From the NCBI GenBank assembly GCA_965217195.1, contig CBDCHL010000003.1:496001-560000 (forward strand): a stretch of 64,000 bases of DNA, written 5' to 3'. Under the pieces are notes generated by a model that did not search any database, had not been told where the DNA came from, and worked only from the letters and a program-made list of their open reading frames with translations. The stretch comes from UBA6623 sp965217195 (GTDB lineage Bacteria > Acidobacteriota > Terriglobia > Bryobacterales > UBA6623). Shown here piece after piece: positions 45,438 to 54,511 of this stretch; position 1 is the first letter of the stretch; every line of letters starts with the position of its first letter. The translations under genes were made by a program, and so were the position numbers.

Positions 45438-45668
45438 TCAACAAGACTTCTTGAGCCGGTCCCCAGGGGTGCAGGTTTCGCGTTCGTCCAGCCAGGCGAG
45501 CAAATCGCAGTGGACAAACAACTGCTGCTGCAACAGAGCGACCAAATTGGACAAGCTCCAACCCCGACGCGCCCGCGGCTGCAAGTAACGCAGCAGCAAC
45601 ATCACGATCAGTACCGTCCAGATCTCGATCATCAGAGCGTTCGCAGAGGTGAGGGTCCTAACCTGCAT
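45438..45668 (-). pseudogene. C-terminal remnant of an IS4-family transposase
   Basis: The translated stretch IEIWTVLIVMLLLRYLQ...WSLSNLVALLQQQLFVHCDLLAWLD matches the end region of IS4-type transposases. All catalytic parts are missing, so it is a scar. Flanking sequence 45269-45437 holds no gene. Confidence 0.75.
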
Positions 45669-45832
45669 TTCTCACCACCTGACGGTCGAAGCACGCGATA
45701 GGCCCGTCATTACTTCGTTACGGTTGCCTGCCGTGCTCACCGTACTGTTCAAGTACGCCTCCGCGCGCCAGGCGGCCCGTGCCTTGTACTGACAGCCCTC
45801 TCACGCACTTCGCCTCGCCAAGTGGTGAGAAA
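45668..45832. repeat. Inverted repeat beside the IS4 remnant
   Basis: TTTCTCACCAC (45668-45678) and GTGGTGAGAAA (45822-45832) are perfect inverted 11-mers enclosing about 140 bases. They may be the ends of a small non-coding element. The rest of the gap to 45991 shows nothing else. Confidence 0.45.
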
Positions 45833-45991
45833 TACAGGCTAAGGCCCGAACGGGTAGGAAGCTGGTGGAACCGCCAAAGCTGCCGTGGACAGATCGCGGT
45901 ACCACGAGTTATCCCCGGGGGCGGTACAATCCCTTAGGCTGGAGCTGATCACACGAGGGTCCGGCGAGACAGCGAAGAGAGGAGCCGAGAC

Positions 45992-48175
45992 ATGAGGACG
46001 ACAAGAGTGACACGGTTTACCCGCGTAGGCATGCCGGCGGTCGGCTTGGCAGTGTTTTTGAGCGCCTTGCTCGCATTGGCGGGTTGCGGACAACCGGGCG
46101 GCGAAACGGTCGCGATCGACGGCGACGACCTCGGCGGGGTTGTCAGCGGCGCGAAGGGACCGGAAGCCGGGGTCTGGGTGATCGCGGAAACGACCGATCT
46201 GCCCACCAAGTTCGTCAAGATCGTCGTGACAGATGATAGCGGACAGTACGTGTTGCCCGACCTTCCAAAAGCGAACTACGACGTGTGGGTGCGCGGCTAC
46301 GGTCTGGTGGATTCTCCCAAGGTGGAGGCCGAGCCGGGCAAGATCGTGAACCTGACGGCGGTGGCGGCGCCCAATCCCGCCGCGGCGGCGGAATACTACC
46401 CGGCCGGTTACTGGTTTTCCCTGCTCAAGGCGCCGGACAAGAGCGAGTTCCCCGGCACGGGACCTAAAGGCAACGGTATTTCACCAGACATGAAAAGCCA
46501 GGCTCACTGGCTGCGGAACGTGAAGTCCGGCAACTGCTGGGCTTGTCACCAACTGGGCGCCAAGGCGACGCGGGAGATTCCCGAGAGTCTTGGCAGCTTC
46601 CCTTCCTCGGTGGAGGCGTGGGAGCGGCGCATTCTTTCCGGGCAAGCCGGCGGCAGCATGGCCGGCGGCATGGCGCGGATCGGCGCGCAACGTGGATTCG
46701 AGGTGTTCGCGGATTGGACCGACCGGGTCGCCGCCGGCGAGTTGCCGCCCACACCGCCGCGGCCGCAAGGACTGGAGCGCAACGTGGTCATCACCCAATG
46801 GGACTGGGCCGATCCGAAGGCCTACCTCCACGACGAGGTCTCCACGGACCGGCGGAATCCCACGGTCAACGCCAACGGTCTCATCTACGGGGCGCTCGAG
46901 GCGAGCGCGGACTACCTGCCCGTTCTGGATCCGGTGGGCCACACCCGGAGTCAGGTCAAGTTGACCGTCCGCGATCCGAACACGCCGCCGGCAGCGCCGC
47001 AGACGGTGCCGCAGCCTTCGCCCTACTGGGGCGATGAAGCAATTTGGACCAGCAAGACCAACGTGCACAATCCGATGTTCGATGAGAAGGGCCGGGTCTG
47101 GATCACCTCGACCGTGCGCCCGCGTGCCAACCCTGATTTTTGCAAGGAGGGTTCGAGCCACCCGTCGGCCAAATTGTTCCCACTTGAGCAGGCCGGCCGG
47201 CACCTCGCCGTCTACGATCCGAAGACCGAAGAGCTCACGCACATCGGCACGTGCTTCAGCACGCACCACCTGATGTTCGCCGAGGATGAGAACAACACGC
47301 TGTGGACGAGCGGCGGCGGCCAAGTCGTGGGCTGGCTTGACACGAAGATGTTCGACGAGACCGGCGACGAAGTGAAGTCGCAGGGGTGGACCGCGCTTAT
47401 CATGGACACCAACGGCAACGGCAAGCGGGACGCTTATGTCGAGCCCGACGAGCCGCTCGATCCGGCCAAGGACAAGCGTTTCGGCGCCGCCTTCTACGCC
47501 GTCTCCCCCGCTCCGGACGGCTCGATCTGGGGATCGGTGTTGGGCGTTCCGGGCGCCGTCGTTCGACTCGATCCGGGGTCGAATCCTCCCCACACCGCGC
47601 TGGCGGAAGTGTACGAGCCGCCGTTTGCGAACCCCAACGTTTCTGTCCAGGGGTACTCACCTCGCGGTATGGATGTTGACCGAGACGGCGTCGCATGGGC
47701 GGCAATGGCGAGCGGACACATGGCGAGCTTCGACCGCCGCAAGTGCAAGGAACCGCTCAACGGACCGAAGGCCACCGGACAGCACTGTCCCGAGGGCTGG
47801 ACGTTTTATGCTGAACCGTTGCCGCAGATCCAAGGCGTTTCGGACTCGGGCAGCGCCGAGGGCAGCTACTACACGTGGGTGGACCAGTTCGATACATTCG
47901 GGCTGGGCAAAAACATCCCGATCAACACCGGCAATGCGTCCGAGGGGCTGCTGGTTCTCAAGGACGGCGAGTGGGTCGTTCTCCGCGTTCCGTATCCGCT
48001 GGGGTTCTACACGAAATGGATGGATGGCCGGATCGACGACGCGGAGGCGGGCTGGAAGGGCAGGGGCCTGTGGACGACCGTGAGCACCCGAGGGCCCTTT
48101 CACATGGAGGGCGGCAAAGGGACGACGAGCAAAGTCATGCACTTCCAGCTTCGCCCCGACCCGCTCGCGAAGTGA
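45992..48175 (+). CDS. Lipoprotein with carboxypeptidase-like beta domain, one haem motif and a propeller-like region
   Basis: 727 residues. The signal peptide ends in a lipobox (LLALAGC). Residues about 45-125 form a carboxypeptidase-regulatory-like beta-sandwich (GGVVSGAKGPEAGVWVIAET; YVLPDLPKANYDVWVRGYG). One c-type haem motif CWACH follows near 178. The remaining 500 residues contain repeated strand patterns (AIWTSKTNVHNPMFDEKGRV, WTSGGGQVVGWLD, FYAVSPAPDGSIWGSVLG) like an NHL/streptogramin-lyase-type propeller. I infer an exported redox or binding protein. A GAGAGGAG sequence precedes the ATG. The downstream gene starts 45 bases later. Confidence 0.78.
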   Translation: MRTTRVTRFTRVGMPAVGLAVFLSALLALAGCGQPGGETVAIDGDDLGGVVSGAKGPEAGVWVIAETTDLPTKFVKIVVTDDSGQYVLPDLPKANYDVWVRGYGLVDSPKVEAEPGKIVNLTAVAAPNPAAAAEYYPAGYWFSLLKAPDKSEFPGTGPKGNGISPDMKSQAHWLRNVKSGNCWACHQLGAKATREIPESLGSFPSSVEAWERRILSGQAGGSMAGGMARIGAQRGFEVFADWTDRVAAGELPPTPPRPQGLERNVVITQWDWADPKAYLHDEVSTDRRNPTVNANGLIYGALEASADYLPVLDPVGHTRSQVKLTVRDPNTPPAAPQTVPQPSPYWGDEAIWTSKTNVHNPMFDEKGRVWITSTVRPRANPDFCKEGSSHPSAKLFPLEQAGRHLAVYDPKTEELTHIGTCFSTHHLMFAEDENNTLWTSGGGQVVGWLDTKMFDETGDEVKSQGWTALIMDTNGNGKRDAYVEPDEPLDPAKDKRFGAAFYAVSPAPDGSIWGSVLGVPGAVVRLDPGSNPPHTALAEVYEPPFANPNVSVQGYSPRGMDVDRDGVAWAAMASGHMASFDRRKCKEPLNGPKATGQHCPEGWTFYAEPLPQIQGVSDSGSAEGSYYTWVDQFDTFGLGKNIPINTGNASEGLLVLKDGEWVVLRVPYPLGFYTKWMDGRIDDAEAGWKGRGLWTTVSTRGPFHMEGGKGTTSKVMHFQLRPDPLAK

Positions 48176-48220
48176 ACCGAATGCGTCTCATTCGCTCTGT
48201 TTCAAACTCCCGAGCCAAGG

Positions 48221-48541
48221 ATGAAAGCGTTTGCAGCTTTGAACGGACGCCGCACACGCCGTAGCTTTCTCAGCCGCTCGCTGGTCGGCTCGTCGCTGGT
48301 ATGCCGGTGGTTCGACGGCCCCGCGGCGCCGTTGCGGGCACAAGACCCAACGACGCACCGCTACGACCTCTTGGTGAAGGGCGGTCGGGTTGTCGACCCC
48401 GCGCAAGATCTCTCCGCGCCGCGCGACGTCGCTATTGCCGGACGCCGGGTTGCGAGGGTGGCCGAAAACATTCCGCGGTCGGAGGCGTTACATGTGCTCG
48501 ACGCCCGGGGAAAGATCGTTACCCCATACGGGTCCGGATAG
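48221..48541 (+). pseudogene. Amidohydrolase gene, 3' part lost at a group II intron remnant
   Basis: The frame opens with a twin-arginine-like signal (RRTRRSFLSRSLVGSS), then the N-terminal beta domain of metal-dependent amidohydrolases (YDLLVKGGRVVDPAQDLSAP, DARGKIVTP). It stops after GKIVTPYGSG, just where the family's metal-binding HxH segment should follow (normally GLID-H-H). The sequence beyond is intron-derived, so the enzyme is truncated to about 106 residues and inactive. Downstream of, and probably once co-transcribed with, the haem lipoprotein gene. Confidence 0.8.
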
Positions 48542-48960
48542 GGCGGTTCGGCGGGTTGAGCTACGCGCGAACCATCAATCTCGGAAGTCCCAGCCAGTCG
48601 AAGTAAGCATTGGGCAGCGCCATAGCCGGCGCTGGGCTGTGGGCGAGCCGCCACGGACCATGAGCGCTGCCCGCCGTTTGCGCGGCCAGGACTGACTCAC
48701 TCCCCGTTTGTACGGCTCGCTAAACCGCACCGGCCCTCGCTTCCACTGCTTCCACATCGCGGATCGCAACCTACGTCGGACCCACCCCTCGGGGCTTCCC
48801 AACACCCACGGCGTGTCGCACTTGCCGTAGGGACTTTCACCCTCAAGCTGCCGAACATATTCGGCACATTGCCAAGACCCGCCCCGATGACTCGGGGCGC
48901 GACAAGGCTGGAGCCTCACGCCACGTCGGGGCCTTCGGTATCGAGGAGATTCCGGGCGTA
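48526..48960 (-). mobile_element. Group II intron remnant with maturase C-terminus
   Basis: On the minus strand the end of a group II intron maturase is visible in two frames: WVRRRLRSAMWKQWKR near 48740-48785, then, after a +1 shift, GPWRLAHSP...MALPNAYFDWLGLP near 48560-48655, ending at a TAG. The following CGAACCGCCCTATCCGGACC is typical sequence just after such maturases. Upstream, GGGTGAAAGTCCC resembles intron domain I RNA, joined directly to the maturase end, so most of the intron is deleted. The reverse transcriptase domain is absent. Confidence 0.75.
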
Positions 48961-49010
48961 TTTTCGGAGGAGTCCCCTGGCGTCGGAAGCGGTTACTGGT
49001 TCAATGAAAG

Positions 49011-49047
49011 TTATTCGGTCGGCGCTCGGTACAGCCCCCATTTTTTT
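49011..49047 (-). repeat. 37-bp interspersed repeat, copy 2
   Basis: Reverse orientation of the 5547-5583 repeat with about two differences. It lies just after the stop codon of the YcxB-like gene. Confidence 0.75.
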
Positions 49048-49056
49048 CCCAGCTCC

Positions 49057-49629
49057 TTACTTTCGCGGCCCGGTTTTGAGGCGCCGACGCAAAATGCTTC
49101 GTAGACCATCGATCTCTTCCGGCCCTTGCAGACACCTCTTGGGCACAACGTAGTAATCGTCGCGGCTCGCAAATAGCAAGAAACAACTCGGTAATTCCAG
49201 GGAGCTTTCGAAAGCATCCCATTCGAACCACCCGGGTCTCTCCAGCGTTTCAATCAGCACGCCGTCGGGACTGAAGTGATATTGCATGATGTGCACGCCG
49301 TCCGCGGATCGTTCAAAGTCGGCTTTCGCATTGCGGTAGACCAGCACGACCGCCAGGCCGGGCAGCAGGAGAGCCACGGCGGCGGCGGCCGCAAGCACGC
49401 CGACATCGGCCGACGAAACAGACGGACCCGGCGAGGCGAGGAAAACGATGAACCCCACGGCCGAAGCAGCATAGACGGCGCCGGCGACGCGGGCGCGACG
49501 GGAAAAAATCTGGAAGCCCGCCCGCAGCGTGTCCTCCACACGCAACTCGACGTGAATGTCGAGCCTCTCGGAAGGATCGCCCGCGCTGCCGCCGCCGGAT
49601 TCGGTACAGGGATCGTTCGGCGTCGCCAC
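49057..49629 (-). CDS. YcxB-like membrane protein
   Basis: About 190 residues from a GTG preceded by AGGAG at eleven bases. The N-terminal cytoplasmic segment (LDIHVELRVEDTLRAGFQIFSR) is followed by two membrane helices (about 55-75 and 80-102) and a C-terminal YcxB-type domain with FSPDGVLIETLERPGWFEWDAF and FASRDDYYVVPKRCL. The frame extends 60 codons further upstream but that part is low-complexity. The function of YcxB proteins is unknown. Confidence 0.65.
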   Translation of the reverse strand: MATPNDPCTESGGGSAGDPSERLDIHVELRVEDTLRAGFQIFSRRARVAGAVYAASAVGFIVFLASPGPSVSSADVGVLAAAAAVALLLPGLAVVLVYRNAKADFERSADGVHIMQYHFSPDGVLIETLERPGWFEWDAFESSLELPSCFLLFASRDDYYVVPKRCLQGPEEIDGLRSILRRRLKTGPRK

Positions 49630-49860
49630 GGCTAGCGAAAACTCCTGTGGCTGGGGTCGTGGCGCGGCCCCGCCTGGGCGTGGCGGATGATGCAAATGCC
49701 GGGCAATCGAGTCTCCGGTGGGGGGTTTTCCTTCACCGCCACCTCGGACCACGGGTGAGGTAAGGGAACAACGCGAAGTTCTCAGACTATCGTAAAGGCG
49801 CTGAATCACGCAGGTGGTAGGTTTTGAAAGTGCCGCGGGCTTCGCGCGAGGTCAGCGAGG

Positions 49861-50280
49861 TCAACGTGTTGCTGTTGGCGACCGCTTCCGCGGGTCGGGC
49901 GTTCGTTCTTCCTCGGGGCCGCCGGAGTTCACAATCAGGAAAGGCTGCAGCTTGTCGATCGTCTTCAAGGTAATCCGCGGCAGCGCTCGTAGTTCACGAA
50001 TACTTCTAAAAGGGCCGTTGCGGGTGCGGGCTCGGACGATCAATTCCGCGCGGCCGCGCCCCACTCCGGGCAACGCTTCGAGTTCCGCCACGGAGGCGGT
50101 GTTGAGGTCGAGCGCCTCGGGCGCCGCCGCCGCCACAAGCAGGAGACCGAAAAAAACGGATTGCCGGCCACGACTAATCCGGATCCAGTTGAGAGAATGC
50201 TTCGCGGTCTCGACGCAAAATCGCCAGAGCCGCCTGTGCAGCGCGGCGATAGGCCTCCCGCAGAGCCGGGTCAAAGTCAT
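49861..50280 (-). CDS. ComEA-like helix-hairpin-helix protein
   Basis: The clear part is a membrane or signal segment (SVFFGLLLVAAAAPEA) followed by a ComEA-type double helix-hairpin-helix of about 60 residues: LDLNTASVAELEALPGVGRG and RELRALPRITLKTIDKL. ComEA proteins bind incoming DNA at the membrane during transformation. The start is uncertain: the frame overlaps the upstream DUF2520 gene by about 100 bases if the ATG at 50280 is used, and no other start fits well. A short Arg/Pro-rich tail follows the domain. Confidence 0.65.
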   Translation of the reverse strand: MTLTRLCGRPIAALHRRLWRFCVETAKHSLNWIRISRGRQSVFFGLLLVAAAAPEALDLNTASVAELEALPGVGRGRAELIVRARTRNGPFRSIRELRALPRITLKTIDKLQPFLIVNSGGPEEERTPDPRKRSPTATR

Positions 50281-51007
50281 CGAGTGCCGTGAGGTGCCGG
50301 CTGACCGTTTCCTGCTCGCCTCGCAAGAGCGGACCCGGGCGGCTCTTTCGTCCCGACCGCTCATAGTCCTTCAAGACGGCCTGCAACATTACGTTGGCCG
50401 CGTCCAGTGCTCGTCGCCTCGTGAAGCCGCCCGCCACCATCTGTTGAATGGCGGCTTCGAGCAGACCGGTCAAGAAATCGGACAAGATCGTCGCGGCAAT
50501 GGAGTGATGGACCTTCTTGTGCGCCTTGATGAGCTCGAATTCGCCCTCGTAGGCACGCACGATTCTGCGCGCTAGATTTGTCGCCCTGGAAGATCCTTCC
50601 ACGGTGAACAGAACTCCTTCGAAGGACAACACCGGTCGCTGAAAGACGTAGAAGGGGTGCATCGAGCCGACCGCGGCGCCCCGAACTCGAAGGGGCTCGA
50701 GCACCTTGCTCGACATCGTGCCGCTGGTGTGAAGAACAACTTTCTTGCGCCATGAAAAACTTACACGCGCCAATCGTTGGGCCACGGCTTCGAGCGCCGT
50801 ATCCGGTACGGCGATCAAGACGGCTTTCGAGGAACGGAACTTATCCGGGTCGGTCGTGGGGGCGCCCGCGCCGATGAGGCGAACCGCACGGCGGGCGGAG
50901 GTCTGGGTTCCGGACAGAACGGGGCCCAACGAAAACAACTCCGCCGGCAAGCGCTCCGCGAGCGCACGCCCTACTTTTCCGGGACCTATCAGCCCGATTT
51001 CCGTCAC
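50174..51007 (-). CDS. Rossmann-like/DUF2520 oxidoreductase-like protein
   Basis: 277 residues. An N-terminal NAD(P)-binding fold (IGLIGPGKVGRALAERL, AVLIAVPDTALEAVA, VLHTSGTMSS, GSMHPFYVFQRP) and a helical C-terminal DUF2520 domain (AHKKVHHSIAATILSDFLTGLLEAA) show the full family plan. The reaction is not established; related proteins are sometimes described as NADP-dependent oxidoreductases. The end of the gene overlaps the ComEA-like frame on the same strand. Confidence 0.85.
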   Translation of the reverse strand: MTEIGLIGPGKVGRALAERLPAELFSLGPVLSGTQTSARRAVRLIGAGAPTTDPDKFRSSKAVLIAVPDTALEAVAQRLARVSFSWRKKVVLHTSGTMSSKVLEPLRVRGAAVGSMHPFYVFQRPVLSFEGVLFTVEGSSRATNLARRIVRAYEGEFELIKAHKKVHHSIAATILSDFLTGLLEAAIQQMVAGGFTRRRALDAANVMLQAVLKDYERSGRKSRPGPLLRGEQETVSRHLTALDDFDPALREAYRRAAQAALAILRRDREAFSQLDPD

Positions 51008-51151
51008 GAGATCCCCCTGGACATCTCGCCTTTTCGGCGTCTCAATTCTACACTAGGAACGTTTCGTTTCCAGAACGTTTACGTTCTCTTAATGGCGGTG
51101 CGGCTTGGGTTCGAGCCGCGGAGCAGCGCTGACTGCCGGCCAATCAGGCGT

Positions 51152-52462
51152 TTACAACCGAGCCTGTAGGGTCTTCAGGGCCTCGATCGCCGCGCGGGCT
51201 ACCCGTGGCTCGGGGTCGTGGGTGAGCTTCTCGAGATAGGGCAGGCTGTCTTTGTTGCCGCTGACCGAGAGTACGTGGGCGAGGTGCCGTTTTTGGTCGT
51301 TGGTGCCGGACGTGAGCGGGTCATAGAGCTTACCGAGCACCTCTGACTTACGAGCCAATTCCACTAAGAACGGGCGCGCCTCCATGCGGTGGAAGGTGGA
51401 ATTGAGCGCGTCGAGTAAATAGTTGATGTAGCTCAGGTCGCCGAGGTGGACCGCCGCGAAAGCCGCCGAAAGCCGCGCCGACTCGTTCTTTTCGCGACCG
51501 AATGCTTCTGTGATGACGTTTAAGTCGCCGGGCTCGTCCGTGCGTCCGATGCCCTCGGCGGCCGCGGCACGGACCTGATGGTCCTTATCGCGGAGATAAA
51601 GCAGAAACGTCGTACGCTGACCGGAGTCGGGGATCTTTGCCAGCGCAATCAACGACTGGCGCCGCATTTTCTTGCTGTCCGCCGTTTTGACCAGACCGAC
51701 CAGCTCAGGAATGGCCTGCCGCACCAGCAATTGCCCCACCGCTTTGACGACGGCGAGTTGTACGCGCTCGTCAAGGTCGCGGAGCAAAAAGACCAGGGAA
51801 GGGCCGACGCTGATTTCGCCGACCTTCTCGATCGCTTGGACCGATTCCACGATCAGAGTGGTGTCTTTCGACCGCAGGGCTTCGACCAACTGGGGAAGAG
51901 CCTGCTTGCCGCGCAAGATGCCCACCGCGCGTGCCGCGTTCGCCCGCGACTCAAGGGTCACGCCGCCCGAAACAAGTCGGCCCAGCGCGGCGATCACATC
52001 GGGAGAAACCTTCAAATACGGGTCAACAAGCACTTCGGCGGGTTGAGCGAAGCGGTTTTTCACTCCGGCACCGAATTTCTTCAGCGATGCGCCGAAGCCC
52101 TTTCGGACGTAGCCGGGGTGATAGAAATTCACCAGCCCGTCGACAGCCATGATTTGAATCGCCGGAATCGAGTCGCGCGTGGCGGAGATCAACGGCGCCA
52201 AACTGTGCTGCGTACCGATCGAAACGATCGCCGCCACGGCCTTCCCACGGACGTCGGCCACCGGGTCCGTCAGCAACTTCTCAAGGGCCGGGATGTGTAC
52301 GGGATCTTTGAGCTGCCCAACCTTATCGGCGGCCCGCATGCGTTTCTTGGGGTCTTTGTGCGAGAGGTCCTGGAGTTGCGCCGAGGCGGCAAACGAAGAC
52401 AGGGAAATTGACAGTGAAGCTACCAGCAGGGCGACGCGAAAGACAACGCGACCGGAGTTCAT
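51152..52462 (-). CDS. Exported HEAT-repeat protein
   Basis: 436 residues starting MNSGRVVFRVALLVASL, a signal peptide ending near ASA. The mature part is a run of HEAT/PBS-lyase-like helical repeats (IPALEKLLTDPVADVRGKAV; LPQLVEALRSKDTTLIVESV; LVFLLRDLDERVQLAVVKAV; LPYLEKLTHDPEPRVARAAI), a curved scaffold for protein contacts. The short start is preferred to a GTG three codons earlier because AAAGGTG stands at a suitable distance. Partner unknown. Confidence 0.85.
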   Translation of the reverse strand: MNSGRVVFRVALLVASLSISLSSFAASAQLQDLSHKDPKKRMRAADKVGQLKDPVHIPALEKLLTDPVADVRGKAVAAIVSIGTQHSLAPLISATRDSIPAIQIMAVDGLVNFYHPGYVRKGFGASLKKFGAGVKNRFAQPAEVLVDPYLKVSPDVIAALGRLVSGGVTLESRANAARAVGILRGKQALPQLVEALRSKDTTLIVESVQAIEKVGEISVGPSLVFLLRDLDERVQLAVVKAVGQLLVRQAIPELVGLVKTADSKKMRRQSLIALAKIPDSGQRTTFLLYLRDKDHQVRAAAAEGIGRTDEPGDLNVITEAFGREKNESARLSAAFAAVHLGDLSYINYLLDALNSTFHRMEARPFLVELARKSEVLGKLYDPLTSGTNDQKRHLAHVLSVSGNKDSLPYLEKLTHDPEPRVARAAIEALKTLQARL

Positions 52463-52516
52463 AGCAGACACCTTTGGGGGGTTTCGGTGGAGCGAAATCC
52501 CGGCTCCTGGAAATAA

Positions 52517-53356
52517 TTATACGAACTCTACTTGGACGCGCTTCGAGATGATCCCGGTTTCATAGCCCTTGTCCAAAAGGATTTGGGCCGACTCGACGAC
52601 CTCGGGCTGCATTTCGGTCGTGAAGTGGTTGACGTACATGCCGACGAACTGATCGGCGAGTTGGGTATCGAGTCCGCGGCCGAATTCGAGAGCGTAGCGC
52701 AATGCTTCCTCTCTGTGATCGAGAGCATATTGAATACTCTCGCTCAGGCAGCGCCGGCTCTCCTGTTGAACGTCCGCGGGCAAGTCGCGCAGAATGGCGT
52801 TCGCTCCCAGCGGTAACGGCAAGCCGTGAAGCTCCTTCCACCAGGCGCCCAAATCGACCACTTTGTGCAGGCCGGCGCGGCTGTAGAAGAGTTGGCCTTC
52901 GTGGATCACGACGCCGGCGTCAGCCTGGCGCGATTCGACGGCTTCGAGGATCTTGTCAAAGGGGGTGATTTTCGCTTCGAAGTCCGGCTCGAATAACCGC
53001 AGCGCGAGGTAGGCCGTGGTGAGCTCGCCGGGCACGGCGATCGTCTTGCCTTTCAGCTCGGAGGCTTCCATTCCACGATTCGATACGACGATGGGGCCGT
53101 AACCGTCGCCAACGCTCGATCCTGCCGAGGTCAATATGTAGCGGTCAGCTACATAAGGATAGGCGTGGTAGGAAATGGCCGTCATCTCATAGCGACTTTC
53201 GTGGGCGTCGGCGTTGAGGGTTTGAATATCCTTCAGCACATGCTCGAATTCCAGCAGCGGCGAGCGCACCTTGTCCGTGGCCAAGGCGTAAAACATGAAA
53301 GCGTCATCAGCGTCGGGGCTGTGCGCAATCGCGATCCGACGTTGCGAAGAGGACAT
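52517..53356 (-). CDS. mqnD: 1,4-dihydroxy-6-naphthoate synthase (MqnD)
   Basis: 279 residues, normal length. It begins MSSSQRRIAIAHSPDADDAFM, and the SPDADDAFM segment is typical of MqnD. Other family stretches: GDGYGPIVVSNRG, IAVPGELTTAYLAL, ADAGVVIHEGQLFY and WWKELHGLPLPLGANAI. It cleaves cyclic de-hypoxanthinyl futalosine to give dihydroxynaphthoate in the futalosine route to menaquinone, in the cytoplasm. Other mqn genes are not in the window. The frame extends far upstream, but that part is low-complexity and overlaps nothing recognisable, so the ATG at 53356 is used. Confidence 0.9.
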   Translation of the reverse strand: MSSSQRRIAIAHSPDADDAFMFYALATDKVRSPLLEFEHVLKDIQTLNADAHESRYEMTAISYHAYPYVADRYILTSAGSSVGDGYGPIVVSNRGMEASELKGKTIAVPGELTTAYLALRLFEPDFEAKITPFDKILEAVESRQADAGVVIHEGQLFYSRAGLHKVVDLGAWWKELHGLPLPLGANAILRDLPADVQQESRRCLSESIQYALDHREEALRYALEFGRGLDTQLADQFVGMYVNHFTTEMQPEVVESAQILLDKGYETGIISKRVQVEFV

Positions 53357-53556
53357 AATCTTCCGAGCGGACAGGCGACGCCGTCCACTCGTTGAGGCCC
53401 CTCTCGAACGGCTCAGTGAGGGGGACGCTGTTAGAATTGACGGAGAGAAGGGTGTTTTCCCACCGCGAAAACCAACCCCTTTCTCCAGTGGTAACAGGCT
53501 GACCGGCGCCAAGTCAATGCCGGCGACGAAACACCGCGAAATTGTGGCGCGCCGAT

Positions 53557-53958
53557 ATGAGTGCTGAAGTTCCCAGAAAAGTTGTCGCCGTCGTGCCGGA
53601 CCTGTTTTTCGCGGCCAAAATCGGGGAGACGGCGAGGCAAGTGGGCGCCGAAATTGACTTCGTGCCATCCGCCGCCGACCTGTTGCTCCGTGCACGGTCG
53701 AAACCGGCCTTGATCGTGATGGACTTGAATGCCGAGGGCCTCGACGCCATTGCAACGATCGAGCAGTTGAAAGCGGACGGGGCATCCGCGAGCCTGCCGT
53801 TGGTGGGCTTTGTGAGGCACGAAATGTCGGAATTGATCAACTCGGCCCGCGAAGCCGGTTGCGAGCGAGTGCTCTCGCGCAACGCTTTCTCCAAGCATCT
53901 GCCACAGATTCTGAGTGGCGAGAGCTACCAGGAAGACGGTTCCGCCAAGAAGTGCTGA
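53557..53958 (+). CDS. Receiver-like (CheY-fold) single-domain protein
   Basis: 133 residues: a CheY-type alpha/beta pattern with strand-ending ALIVMDLN (candidate phosphoacceptor Asp), a PLVGFVRHE strand in place of the usual Thr/Ser region, and a C-terminal RVLSRNAFSKHLPQIL helix. The first acidic pair of a true receiver is only weakly present (VVPDLFF), so it may be a degenerate receiver. There is no output domain and no kinase nearby. ATG at 53557 chosen for its family-like start. Confidence 0.65.
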   Translation: MSAEVPRKVVAVVPDLFFAAKIGETARQVGAEIDFVPSAADLLLRARSKPALIVMDLNAEGLDAIATIEQLKADGASASLPLVGFVRHEMSELINSAREAGCERVLSRNAFSKHLPQILSGESYQEDGSAKKC

Positions 53959-54037
53959 GGGGCGGCTGTCCAGTTCGACGATTGAGCGTCAGGAGGTCGT
54001 TAGCCGGCTGCTCCCCGGGTTCAGCGCGATGCAACCC

Positions 54038-54511
54038 ATGAAACGTCTCGGGCTTTGCATTGCGATACTCGCGTGTTTTCTTCCCGCCGCCTCGGCACAG
54101 CGCTCGCACGGCTACGCCTTCGTCGGGCCGGGCGGTATTAGCGGCGCCGACGTCGCGAGTCCGACGGTGCATTTCGGCGGAGGCGGCGAACTGGTGTTGC
54201 CCAGGGGCGTCGGACTGGGGGGCGAGATCGGCGCGTTGAGCCCGACAGGCGACATCGCGGCCTCGATCGGCGTAGCCTCGGCCAACGCTTACTATCATTT
54301 CGGCTCGAAGGGAAAGATCGACCCCTATGTGACCGGGGGATACTCGCTGTTCTTTCGCAGCGGCACCGGTAGCGGGGCGAATTTCGGTTTCGGAGTCAAC
54401 CTATGGCTGTTTCGCAGCCTCGGCCTCAAGCTGGAGTTGCGCGACCACGTCATCTCCGCCGACGCCGGGACCAGCCAGTGGTGGAGCGGCCGCGTCGGTT
54501 TGAATTTCTAA
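54038..54511 (+). CDS. Small outer-membrane beta-barrel-like protein
   Basis: 157 residues with a signal peptide (MKRLGLCIAILACFLPAASAQ) and a mature part of alternating hydrophobic and Gly-rich strands (GYAFVGPGGISG, HFGGGGELVLPRGVG, DPYVTGGYSLFFRS) ending in Phe (WSGRVGLNF), as expected for an outer-membrane barrel inserted by BamA. The exact start (54029 or 54038) is open. Specific function unknown. Confidence 0.7.
   Translation: MKRLGLCIAILACFLPAASAQRSHGYAFVGPGGISGADVASPTVHFGGGGELVLPRGVGLGGEIGALSPTGDIAASIGVASANAYYHFGSKGKIDPYVTGGYSLFFRSGTGSGANFGFGVNLWLFRSLGLKLELRDHVISADAGTSQWWSGRVGLNF

Noticed and set aside
45304..45588. Plus-strand frame after the 44225 gene
   Set aside because: No motif; overlaps the IS4 remnant in antisense and has no ribosome binding site.
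51095..51140. GGTTCGAGCC resembling a tRNA T-loop
   Set aside because: No acceptor stem, anticodon arm or CCA-like end can be drawn around it.
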